A stretch of 64,000 nucleotides of DNA. Origin: Pseudomonas sp. MWU16-30317 (lineage in GTDB: Bacteria; Pseudomonadota; Gammaproteobacteria; Pseudomonadales; Pseudomonadaceae). This document shows, piece by piece, positions 8,159-15,369 of this stretch; positions within the stretch are counted from its first letter, which is position 1; each line of letters begins with the position of its first letter. The position numbers and the translations under genes were made by a program. The DNA lies in contig NZ_JAIWJA010000012.1 of NCBI RefSeq assembly GCF_020515695.1, positions 62,001-126,000 of the forward strand. The letters are read 5' to 3'. A model generated the notes under the pieces. The model was not told the DNA's origin and searched no databases. It was given only the letters and a program-made list of their open reading frames with translations.

Positions 8159-8992
8159 ATGAACACGTCGTTCCCCCTGCTGTTTGTGTCTCATGGTGCT
8201 CCCATGTTTGCAATCGAGCCCGGTCTGGCTGGTAAACATCTGGCCGAGCTCGGTCGCGAACTGCCGCGACCCGACGCGATCGTCATCCTCTCTCCGCACT
8301 GGATGACTCGCGACGAAGTCAGCGTTACCGCGAGCACCGCACCATCCACCATTCACGATTTCGGCGGTTTCCCCGACGCCCTTTACCAGATTCAATACCC
8401 GGCGCCGGGCTCACCGGCACTGGCGGCGCAGATCGTCGACATGCTTCACACGGCCGGCTGGAAATCCAGCCTGAACGTCAATCGCGGCTTGGATCACGGT
8501 GCCTGGGTGCCGCTGCTGTATCTGGCGCCTGAGGCTGATATTCCCGTAGTGCAAGTGTCGATGCCCGCTACGCTCGATACGCGCGAAGCATGGAAATTAG
8601 GCCAGGCACTCAAGCCTTTGCGGGACATGAACGTTCTGATCATTGCGTCCGGCAGCCTGACCCACAATTTGTACGAGTTCCGCGGTGCGACGCCCCACGG
8701 CGCCCAATACGTCAAGGATTTTGCAGCCTGGACCGCAAAAACCCTCGCCGCAGGCAACCTCGACCAACTGCTGGACTACAAGCAATACGCCCCCTCGGCT
8801 GAGCGTGCTCATCCAACGGATGAGCACTACTTACCGCTGTTCATCGCGCTCGGCGCTGCGGGCGAGGACTATCAGACACGCGTGCTTGAAGGCGGCGTGA
8901 CCTACGGTGTCCTGGCGATGGACAGCTACTTATTCTCCTCGGCCGGCGCCGCGCCCGCCGAGTCGGCTCAACCTGCACAAGGCGGTAATTGA
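8159..8992 (+). CDS. DODA-type (LigB-like) extradiol ring-cleavage dioxygenase
   Basis: 277 residues matching the 4,5-DOPA-dioxygenase/YgiD family of class III extradiol enzymes. The metal-site histidines are in FVSHGAPMF, ILSPHWMT and LDHGAWVPLLYL, with a further conserved His in ASGSLTHNLYEF. Such enzymes use Fe(II) or Zn and cleave or bind catechol-type substrates; many members are assayed only on L-DOPA. It lies between the F420-reductase-like gene and an esterase (2-bp spacing downstream), suggesting handling of a reduced quinone or catechol. The natural substrate is not indicated. Confidence 0.88.
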   Translation: MNTSFPLLFVSHGAPMFAIEPGLAGKHLAELGRELPRPDAIVILSPHWMTRDEVSVTASTAPSTIHDFGGFPDALYQIQYPAPGSPALAAQIVDMLHTAGWKSSLNVNRGLDHGAWVPLLYLAPEADIPVVQVSMPATLDTREAWKLGQALKPLRDMNVLIIASGSLTHNLYEFRGATPHGAQYVKDFAAWTAKTLAAGNLDQLLDYKQYAPSAERAHPTDEHYLPLFIALGAAGEDYQTRVLEGGVTYGVLAMDSYLFSSAGAAPAESAQPAQGGN

Positions 8993-8994
8993 TC

Positions 8995-9666
8995 ATGGCT
9001 AATATCACTTTCTCGGAGCCCGCTCGCGAGCAGGAATCCGGCATCTTCTTCCGCAAGGCTTGCAACACCTCGAGCCCCAAGGCGCGTTTGCTGCTGCTCC
9101 ATGGCGTGGGCTCCAATGAAGCCAACCTGGCCTCGCTGGCGGCCTCGCTGCCTGACGATATCGAAGTCCTGCTGCTGCGCGGTCCGCTGCAGGTGGGTCC
9201 CCAGGGCTTCGCGTGGTATCAGGTCAACTTCACCAGCAACGGCCCATCGTTCAGCTATGAGCAAGCCGAAGGCAGCCGCAAGCTGCTGCAAACCTTCATC
9301 GAAGCGTTGCCCAAACTGCCGACCGTGATCGCCGGCTTCAGCCAGGGCGGCATCATGAGTTCGAGCATCGGCGTCACCGAGCCGGAGCTGGTCAAGGGGT
9401 TTGCCTTGTTGAGTGGCCGCATGCTGCGCGAGATCGAACCGCAGATCGCTTCCGCGGAGCGATTGAAGTCGACCTCAGCGTTTATCGCCCACGGCCAGCG
9501 CGATGGTGTATTACCGATCGATTGGGCCAAGGAAGCCGATGCCTGGCTGGACCGGATTGGCGTTGCCCACGAGACCCATCACTACGATATGGCTCACGAA
9601 ATCACCGGTGACGAACTGGCTGACTTTTCCAAGTGGCTGACCAAAACGTTGCTGCTGGCCGACTGA
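8995..9666 (+). CDS. Phospholipase/carboxylesterase-family alpha/beta-hydrolase
   Basis: A 223-residue compact serine esterase: LLLLHGVGSNEANL near the start, nucleophile in AGFSQGGIMS, acid in AHGQRDGVLP and His in DMAHEITGDEL. This order and size match the YpfH/carboxylesterase (acyl-protein-thioesterase-like) family. The ATG at 8995 is chosen; it lies just after the dioxygenase stop and has AAGGCGG upstream. It is the last gene of the LysR-linked set and is followed by a strong terminator at 9685. Substrate unknown. Confidence 0.88.
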   Translation: MANITFSEPAREQESGIFFRKACNTSSPKARLLLLHGVGSNEANLASLAASLPDDIEVLLLRGPLQVGPQGFAWYQVNFTSNGPSFSYEQAEGSRKLLQTFIEALPKLPTVIAGFSQGGIMSSSIGVTEPELVKGFALLSGRMLREIEPQIASAERLKSTSAFIAHGQRDGVLPIDWAKEADAWLDRIGVAHETHHYDMAHEITGDELADFSKWLTKTLLLAD

Positions 9667-9684
9667 ACAACACACTCTCGCACG

Positions 9685-9714
9685 AATGCCGGACACTCAA
9701 GTGCCGGCATTTTT
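9685..9714 (+). terminator. Rho-independent terminator
   Basis: Stem AATGCCGG-(A)-CAC / GTG-CCGGCATT with loop TCAA, running into a TTTTT tract. It ends the 7509-9666 gene set and lies just before the convergent LysR gene (stop 9725). Confidence 0.85.
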
Positions 9715-9724
9715 GCGTGAATGT

Positions 9725-10606
9725 TCAGCCAAGCCGCTTAGCCATGAAGTCGACGAAGGCCTTGATCTTCGGCAGTGGCTGGCGACTCCATGGCCAAAGA
9801 ATGCTGAAGGTTCGATAGTCACGCACGTACGCTTCGAGCACCGGCACCAATCGTCCTGTGGCGACGGCCTCCTCAACGGAAAAGTCAGGCAGACAGGCGA
9901 TCCCCAGCCCCGCCTCGGCCATCGCCAACAGCGGTTCGATCGCGTTGGCGGTAGCCGATCGGGGGACGTCCGGCATGCCTTCTTGATCGTTTGTCACCAG
10001 TGGCCATGGGTCCAGCTTGCCACTGCTCGGGTAGCGATAGCGCAGGCAGGAGTGGGCACTCAGGTCGCTGGGTTGATCCGGCACACCGTGCCTGGCCAGG
10101 TAGGTGGGCGAGGCGAGCAAGCGGTGGCTGTAACCGTTGAGCTTGCGCATGACTAGCCGGGAGTCTTCGACATCGCCGATGCGCATCACTGCATCGAACC
10201 CCTCCTCAATGACATTGACCAGTCGGTCGCTGAATTCCAATTCAAGCTCTACATCGGGGTACGCCTGCTGAAAAGCGATCAAATGCGGCATGAGATTGGT
10301 GCCCAGTTGCGGCAGCCCGACCCGCAGTTTGCCTTGCGGCTTGCCTGCGGCCAAGGTCAGTTCATTTCTGGCGACCTCGTATTCGGCAAATATTCGATTA
10401 CATCGTTCAAGGAACAAACCACCCTCGGCAGTGAGCGTGATCGCCCGCGTGGAGCGGTGAAACAAGCGCACCCCCAAGTCTGCCTCCAGCCGTGCGACGG
10501 CTTTACCGACCGCCGAAGCAGACAGCCCGATGCGCCGTCCGGCCTCGGTAAAACTGCGGGTCTGCGCGGCAAGTACGAATGTGCCGAGTGCTCCGAAATG
10601 ATCCAT
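9725..10606 (-). CDS. LysR-family transcriptional regulator
   Basis: A 293-residue LysR regulator starting MDHFGALGTFVLAAQ, with helix-turn-helix SFTEAGRRIGLSASAVGKAV and the HRSTRAITLTAEG linker. A longer open frame upstream to 10834 has no LysR similarity and would run into the divergent gene, so the ATG at 10606 is used. It is divergent, with a 144-bp gap, from the LLM monooxygenase/TIM-barrel operon at 10751-14402, which it probably controls. Confidence 0.9.
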   Translation of the reverse strand: MDHFGALGTFVLAAQTRSFTEAGRRIGLSASAVGKAVARLEADLGVRLFHRSTRAITLTAEGGLFLERCNRIFAEYEVARNELTLAAGKPQGKLRVGLPQLGTNLMPHLIAFQQAYPDVELELEFSDRLVNVIEEGFDAVMRIGDVEDSRLVMRKLNGYSHRLLASPTYLARHGVPDQPSDLSAHSCLRYRYPSSGKLDPWPLVTNDQEGMPDVPRSATANAIEPLLAMAEAGLGIACLPDFSVEEAVATGRLVPVLEAYVRDYRTFSILWPWSRQPLPKIKAFVDFMAKRLG

Positions 10607-10750
10607 TGGGTACACCAACTGAGAATTAGATTCCTGAATGTTCGGAATTGTATCCTGTTTTTCTCTTGGCGTGATCTCCTTATAGTTGACCTCATCCAGT
10701 AACACCTTTTTCGGCGGACTGATCCAATCCGGCCCTGTATGAGGATTGAC

Positions 10751-11767
10751 ATGAATACCAATGCGTCCCTGCCCCCTCTTAGCCCTGAATTGATGGCTCA
10801 CCGTGGCTACTCGCGGGTTTTTCAGCCAGGCCATCTGACTTTCGGTTTTATTGCCCCCCTGGAAAGTTACCCTGACAGCCCTGGCCCGACGCTAGAAGAC
10901 CATGCGCTGATGGCGCAAAAAGTCGACGAGGCCAACTTCGCCGCGATTTGGCTGCGCGACGTACCGTTCTACGATCCCAACTTCGGTGACGTCGGGCAAA
11001 TACTCGACCCCTTGGTGTACGCCGGCTACCTGGCTGCCGTCACCCAGCGCATCACCATCGGCACCGCCGGGATCGTCTTGCCACTGCGCGACCCGCTCAT
11101 CGTCGCCAAACAGGCCGCCAGCATCGATCAATTGCTCGGTGGGCGGTTCATCCTTGGCCTGGCAACCGGAGACCGTCCCGTGGAGTACCCGGCGTTCGGC
11201 CTCGAGTTCGAGAACCGCGCCGAACGCTTTCGTGATGCGCTGGCGATGGTGCGCGCAGCCACGGAAGAAAACTGGGCCACCCATGCGTCGAAATTCTATG
11301 GCCGCCTCGACGGCTCCCTCGACTTGGTCCCCAAACCTGCCGCTTCGCGCCTACCGACCCTTGTGATTGGTCAATCGGGCCAGTCGCTGGAGTGGATCGG
11401 TGAGCAAACCGACGGCATTTTGTCCTACATCTCCAACCCGGCACTCCTCCCCCAGATCATCGAACGCTGGCGTGCGGCCTGTGGTGGCAATGGCTTCAAG
11501 CCCTACGGGTACGGCACCTTGTTCGACCTGGCCAAGGACCCCGACCTCCCCGTACAACCGGGCCGCGTGTTGCGCGCCGGGCGCAATGCACTGATCGAAC
11601 TGTGGAAGCGCCAGCAGGACCAAGGCGTCAACCATGTCGCCCTGCATTTCAAGCCGCAACGCCGTCATGCTTCGGAGGTCATCGACGAGCTCGGTGAATA
11701 CGTGTTGCCGCACTTCCCAAGCCTGACCTCAACTTCTGCCAGATTACGTACGGAGCAGCCCGCATGA
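10751..11767 (+). CDS. Luciferase-like (LLM) class flavin-dependent oxidoreductase
   Basis: A 338-residue bacterial-luciferase-like monooxygenase or oxidoreductase. Visible family parts are LTFGFIAPLESYP, the AAIWLRDVPFYDPNFGD strand, RITIGTAGIVLPLRDP and LLGGRFILGLATGDRP. Such enzymes use reduced FMN to oxidise small organics (sulfonates, amides, terpenoids, long alkanes). The start at 10751 has GAGG six bases upstream; an ATG at 10741-10739 side is less well placed. Its stop overlaps the next start by 4 bp (ATGA), giving translational coupling to the TIM-barrel gene. Substrate unknown. Confidence 0.86.
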   Translation: MNTNASLPPLSPELMAHRGYSRVFQPGHLTFGFIAPLESYPDSPGPTLEDHALMAQKVDEANFAAIWLRDVPFYDPNFGDVGQILDPLVYAGYLAAVTQRITIGTAGIVLPLRDPLIVAKQAASIDQLLGGRFILGLATGDRPVEYPAFGLEFENRAERFRDALAMVRAATEENWATHASKFYGRLDGSLDLVPKPAASRLPTLVIGQSGQSLEWIGEQTDGILSYISNPALLPQIIERWRAACGGNGFKPYGYGTLFDLAKDPDLPVQPGRVLRAGRNALIELWKRQQDQGVNHVALHFKPQRRHASEVIDELGEYVLPHFPSLTSTSARLRTEQPA

Positions 11768-12564
11768 AACATGCCCTCCATCACATGGACTTCATTTTCC
11801 AGACCCGCCTGGGGACCTACCCTCTGCAGGCACAGTGCGAAATGCTGGTCGAGACTGGCTACCAGGGCATGACCATGTCAGCGTGGAGCAAGGATCTCGC
11901 AGCCATTCCTGACATCAAGACGCAGTGGGGGCTCGATGTCGGTGCGGTCTATCTAATCTATCGCGAGGGCCTCGAGGCGTTCGTCCTCAGCATTTTCGAA
12001 AGCCTGGAGGGCTGCTCGACCATCGAGCTCGCGTTGCATTCAGGCGACACGGTGACCGACCTCGATCGCCGTATGCTTGAACGACTGCTGCCGATCTGCG
12101 AGCGCCGCAACCTGCAGATCGCCCTGTATCCCCATGCACGCTACGGCCTGCAGACCACCACCGAAGCCGTTGCCCTGTGTGAGCAATTCGACCATCCGCG
12201 CCTGGGTATCGTTTTCCATGGCTACCACTGGTACGCCAACCAGGAAAAACACCTGGAGCAACGACTCGATGCCGTGTGGCCTTGGCTGCGCAACGTGAAC
12301 ATCGCCGGCAGCCGCCTATCGCCACTGGGCTGGGGTGGCCTGGCGACCATCGAGCCTCTGGATGAAGGCGAAATGGATAACTTCGTACTCCTGGGCGCCC
12401 TGCGACGCCGAGGCTTCGAGGGTCGCGTGGGCGTGCTGGGCTGGGAAAGCATGGGCGGTGACGTGTACGGCAATCTGCGTCGTTCGATGACCGCCTTCCG
12501 CTCCATGGAACAGCGCCTGGCGGCCCATCCAGAGTGGGCCGTGCTCGACCCACTGCCCTACTGA
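11764..12564 (+). CDS. Sugar phosphate isomerase/epimerase-like TIM-barrel protein, copy 1
   Basis: 266 residues with the AP-endonuclease-2-like (xylose isomerase-like) TIM-barrel pattern: ETGYQGMTMSAW near the start, RRNLQIALYPHARYG, LGIVFHGYHWYAN and a C-terminal GRVGVLGWESMGGDVYGNLRRSM. Candidate metal ligands are the His in the ALYPHA and VFHGYHWY segments. It overlaps the LLM gene by 4 bp and is followed 15 bp later by a clear paralogue. Two such barrels side by side suggest consecutive isomerisation or epimerisation steps, or a heteromer. No sugar-kinase or transporter gene accompanies them, so the isomerase name is only a family label. Confidence 0.82.
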   Translation: MKHALHHMDFIFQTRLGTYPLQAQCEMLVETGYQGMTMSAWSKDLAAIPDIKTQWGLDVGAVYLIYREGLEAFVLSIFESLEGCSTIELALHSGDTVTDLDRRMLERLLPICERRNLQIALYPHARYGLQTTTEAVALCEQFDHPRLGIVFHGYHWYANQEKHLEQRLDAVWPWLRNVNIAGSRLSPLGWGGLATIEPLDEGEMDNFVLLGALRRRGFEGRVGVLGWESMGGDVYGNLRRSMTAFRSMEQRLAAHPEWAVLDPLPY

Positions 12565-12579
12565 TCGCGAGGCCTTTCC

Positions 12580-13389
12580 ATGAATCACTCTGTCCATGCG
12601 CTCGACTCGTTTTTTTACTCGTCGATGGGCGTCTATGCCTTCGAGACCCAATGCGCGATGCTCGCCGACCTCGGCTACGATGGCATCACCGTTTCCGTCT
12701 GGGGCGGCACGCCTTTGACCGACCTGACCCTCTTGCCACAAGTCCGCGAACGCCACGGGCTCAAAGTCGAAGGGCTTTACCTGGTGCTGCATGAAGGCCG
12801 CAACGACCACCTGCTGCGCAAGGTCGTCGAAACCGTCGAGGGCGTCGAACTGATCGAATTGGCCGTGCAGACCTCCATCAACGGTAACGCCGCGATCCTG
12901 CGTTTCATTGAATCGTTGCTGCCGATCGCCGAGCGGCGCGGCTTGCGCATCGCCCTCTATCCGCACCTCCATCACGTGACGCAGACCACCAGCCAAGTGG
13001 TGCAGATCTGCGAACACTTCAACCACCCCCGTCTGGGCGCCTCGTTCAATGCCTACCACTGGTATGCCAGCCAGGAAGGCCAGCTTGAACAACGGCTGCA
13101 GGCCATGAAACCGTGGCTGATGCAGGTGGTGACTTCCGGCAGCGCGCTATCGCAACTGGGCTGGGGCGGTGCCGCCACCATGGAGCCGGTCGACCGCGGC
13201 GAAATGGACAACTTTGCAGTGATCGACGCCCTGAACCGTGTCGGCTACACCGGCAGCATCGGTGTACTGGGTTGGGATTACGGCGGGGATATCTACCTCA
13301 AGCTGCAACGTTGCCTCACGACCTTGCGAGACATTGACCGACGTCTGCAGGCGCATCCGACCTGGGCACCCTTACGCGCAGACGCCTGA
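12580..13389 (+). CDS. Sugar phosphate isomerase/epimerase-like TIM-barrel protein, copy 2
   Basis: 269 residues, collinear with copy 1: LGYDGITVSVW, RRGLRIALYPHLHHVTQTTSQV, LGASFNAYHWYASQEGQLEQRL and GSIGVLGWDYGGDIYLKLQRCL all align with it. The pair therefore arose by tandem duplication and has diverged substantially. It keeps the Tyr-Pro-His and Tyr-His-Trp-Tyr positions but replaces VFHGYHWY with SFNAYHWY, which may change metal or substrate binding. It is followed 29 bp later by a second LLM oxidoreductase. Function unknown. Confidence 0.82.
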   Translation: MNHSVHALDSFFYSSMGVYAFETQCAMLADLGYDGITVSVWGGTPLTDLTLLPQVRERHGLKVEGLYLVLHEGRNDHLLRKVVETVEGVELIELAVQTSINGNAAILRFIESLLPIAERRGLRIALYPHLHHVTQTTSQVVQICEHFNHPRLGASFNAYHWYASQEGQLEQRLQAMKPWLMQVVTSGSALSQLGWGGAATMEPVDRGEMDNFAVIDALNRVGYTGSIGVLGWDYGGDIYLKLQRCLTTLRDIDRRLQAHPTWAPLRADA

Positions 13390-13418
13390 CCTATCCACGT
13401 TTCCAGCGAGATTCTGTA

Positions 13419-14402
13419 ATGACTGCCTTATCCGTACTTGACTTGATGATGATCGGCGAAGGCAACACTTTCGCCAATACACTGAACGATGCCGTAGCCC
13501 TGGCCCAGCACGTCGAAGCGCACGGCTACAAACGCTACTGGGTCGCCGAGCACCACGATTTGCCGGGGATCGCTTCCAGCGCCACAACCTTGCTGATTCA
13601 ACACCTGGCTGCGGCGACTACCACGTTGCGCGTCGGGTCCGGCGGCATCATGCTGCCCAACCACTCGCCGCTGGCCGTGGCCGAACAATTCGGCACGCTG
13701 GACACGCTGTTTCCCGGGCGCATTGACCTCGGCGTTGGACGTGCACCTGGCTCGGCCGGGGCCGCCATTCGCGCGTTGCGCGGGGATGCCACGGAACGCG
13801 ATTTCGATCAAGACGTGCAGCAACTGACCGGCTACCTCGCCGACGATGGCAGTCAGCCGGTCCGGGCAATTCCAGGCGATCACAGCCTACCGCTCTGGTT
13901 GCTGGGCTCGAGTCCGAACAGTGCAGACATGGCAGCGAGAAACGGCTTGCCCTACGCGTTCGCCTCGCACTTTGCCCCACGCTTTTTGATGCAAGCGATC
14001 GAGCACTATCGATCGACCTTTAGTCCCTCAGCAGTGCTCGACAGGCCGTACGTGATCGCGGGTGCCAATGTCTTTGCGGCACCCGATCGCGCCGAGGCAG
14101 AGTTCCTGGCCAGCTCCCACCAGCACTGGGTCCACGATCTCTATAGCGGCAAGCCAGGGCCGCTGCCGCTGCCCACAGAAGGCTTCATGCGGGGATTATC
14201 CGACTACGAACGGCACAACCTGTCCCAGGCCATGTCCTGCACCGCCGTGGGCGATGTCGAAGACGTGGGTAACTGGCTTCGACAGTTCATTGCCACAACG
14301 CAGGCGGACGAAGTCATCATCGACGCGCGGATTCATGACAGTCAGGCGCGCTGCCTTTCCTACCAACTCGCCGCCGAGTCGATTGGCGATCTGCTGGACT
14401 GA
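13419..14402 (+). CDS. LLM-class flavin-dependent oxidoreductase (MsnO8-like)
   Basis: A 327-residue luciferase-like oxidoreductase of a different subgroup from the one at 10751. It shows the NTFANTLNDAVALAQHVEAHGYKRYWVAEHHD opening in two parts, LRVGSGGIMLPNHSPLAVAEQFGTL-type core and RIDLGVGRAPGSA, typical of the MsnO8/alkanal-monooxygenase-like family. It is the last enzyme of the 10751-14402 set; an ArsR-type regulator starts 15 bp later. No NAD(P)H:FMN reductase is present in the set, so reduced flavin must come from elsewhere. Substrate unknown. Confidence 0.87.
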   Translation: MTALSVLDLMMIGEGNTFANTLNDAVALAQHVEAHGYKRYWVAEHHDLPGIASSATTLLIQHLAAATTTLRVGSGGIMLPNHSPLAVAEQFGTLDTLFPGRIDLGVGRAPGSAGAAIRALRGDATERDFDQDVQQLTGYLADDGSQPVRAIPGDHSLPLWLLGSSPNSADMAARNGLPYAFASHFAPRFLMQAIEHYRSTFSPSAVLDRPYVIAGANVFAAPDRAEAEFLASSHQHWVHDLYSGKPGPLPLPTEGFMRGLSDYERHNLSQAMSCTAVGDVEDVGNWLRQFIATTQADEVIIDARIHDSQARCLSYQLAAESIGDLLD

Positions 14403-14417
14403 CGCGGCTTTTTACGT

Positions 14418-14810
14418 ATGGCTGATGAGGGTCTGAAGGTGTCACAGAATAATCCGCGTGACGACTCTAGAAGTGCGGCGCCGCTGACCGACCTGGACGC
14501 GCTGATAAAGGCTATCGCGCACCTCGCAAGGCGAGACATTCTCGAATGGCTCAAGCAGCCGCACAAGTATTTCCCGGAGCAACACCACGGGATGGAGCTT
14601 GGCGTCTGCTTGAGTGAGATCGCACGGCGTTGCGGACTGTCGCAATCAACGGTTTCAACGCATATGGCGCAATTGAAACGCGCGGGGCTGGTAGAAATGC
14701 AAAGTGCGGGGACTTTCCGTTTCTTCAAACGTAATGAGGCGGCAATCACGTTGTTTTTGCAAAGCCTGGCACAGCATCTGGAGGCATCAGCACCCAATAA
14801 TGACCGTTAG
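14418..14810 (+). CDS. ArsR-family winged-helix regulator
   Basis: A 130-residue regulator with a helix-turn-helix reading LSEIARRCGLSQSTVSTHMAQLKRAGLVE and a wing SAGTFRFFKRNE, as in ArsR/SmtB-type repressors. It has no vicinal Cys metal site in the recognition helix (a single Cys precedes LSEIARRC and another is within it), so a metal signal is not supported. It lies 15 bp after the LLM gene and is probably part of the operon, giving it a second regulator besides the LysR at 9725. Target unknown. Confidence 0.82.
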   Translation: MADEGLKVSQNNPRDDSRSAAPLTDLDALIKAIAHLARRDILEWLKQPHKYFPEQHHGMELGVCLSEIARRCGLSQSTVSTHMAQLKRAGLVEMQSAGTFRFFKRNEAAITLFLQSLAQHLEASAPNNDR

Positions 14811-14897
14811 CGGTCAGCAGCGCGATCACCGCTTGCCCCCCTCTTCGTCAAAGGTAGCTGCGCGTGGCTGGATATACTGCCCTGCGGTAGATGTGTA

Positions 14898-14929
14898 GAC
14901 TCCCCCGCCAGGTAACACGATAGGGGGTT
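14898..14929. promoter_or_regulatory. Candidate FrmR operator with C5 and G5 half-sites
   Basis: GACTCCCCC (14898-14906) and GATAGGGGG (14919-14927) form the C-tract/G-tract arrangement used by FrmR/CsoR-type repressors. The G-tract also lies where the ribosome site of frmR would be, four bases before the ATG at 14932, so bound repressor would directly block the gene. Called on pattern and place only. Confidence 0.55.
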
Positions 14930-14931
14930 CC

Positions 14932-15207
14932 ATGCCGCACACACCAGAAGAGAAAAAACGTGTTCTTGCACGTATTCGCCGCGTCCGCGGACAACTGGAC
15001 GCCTTGGAAACGGCGCTGACAGAAGGTGCTGAATGCGGTCCGGTGCTTCAGCAGATAGCCGCAATGCGTGGCGCCGTGAACGGCTTGATGGCAGGGGTGC
15101 TGGAGAGCCATCTGCGAGAAGAGTTCACCGGTCTGGATGACACCACGCAGGCCCAAAAGTCTTCAATAGACGAAGTCATTTCCTTGATCAGGACTTATTT
15201 GAAGTAA
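14932..15207 (+). CDS. frmR: FrmR-type formaldehyde-responsive repressor (CsoR/RcnR family)
   Basis: 91 residues, all-helical DUF156 family. It starts MPHTPEEKKRVLARIRRVRGQ and keeps Pro-2 and Cys-35, the pair cross-linked by formaldehyde in E. coli FrmR, plus His-60 (LESHLREEF). It lacks the extra Cys expected of a copper CsoR. The family represses formaldehyde-detoxification genes. In E. coli frmR sits directly before frmA; here the only candidate target nearby is fdhA at 18079, separated by a PQQ dehydrogenase gene on the other strand. A candidate operator covers its own promoter. Confidence 0.88.
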   Translation: MPHTPEEKKRVLARIRRVRGQLDALETALTEGAECGPVLQQIAAMRGAVNGLMAGVLESHLREEFTGLDDTTQAQKSSIDEVISLIRTYLK

Positions 15208-15332
15208 CTTGCCGTAACGTGGATATTTACGGTGCGTCACTATTCAACTGGGCCTGCATCGCCTGATCGCCCATGCCATGCGTCTTGTTGCCAACGACAG
15301 TGTGTCGCCCTCAGAAGTATTCAACTGCGCGG

Positions 15333-15361
15333 CGTAAGGAGGAGACCTGCTCCTCCTTACG
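15333..15361 (-). terminator. Perfect hairpin after the PQQ dehydrogenase gene
   Basis: 12-bp perfect stem CGTAAGGAGGAG / CTCCTCCTTACG with a 5-base loop, 8 bp beyond the stop codon at 15370. No T-tract follows on the minus strand, so it may protect the transcript end rather than terminate alone. Confidence 0.55.
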
Positions 15362-15369
15362 GTCACGCG

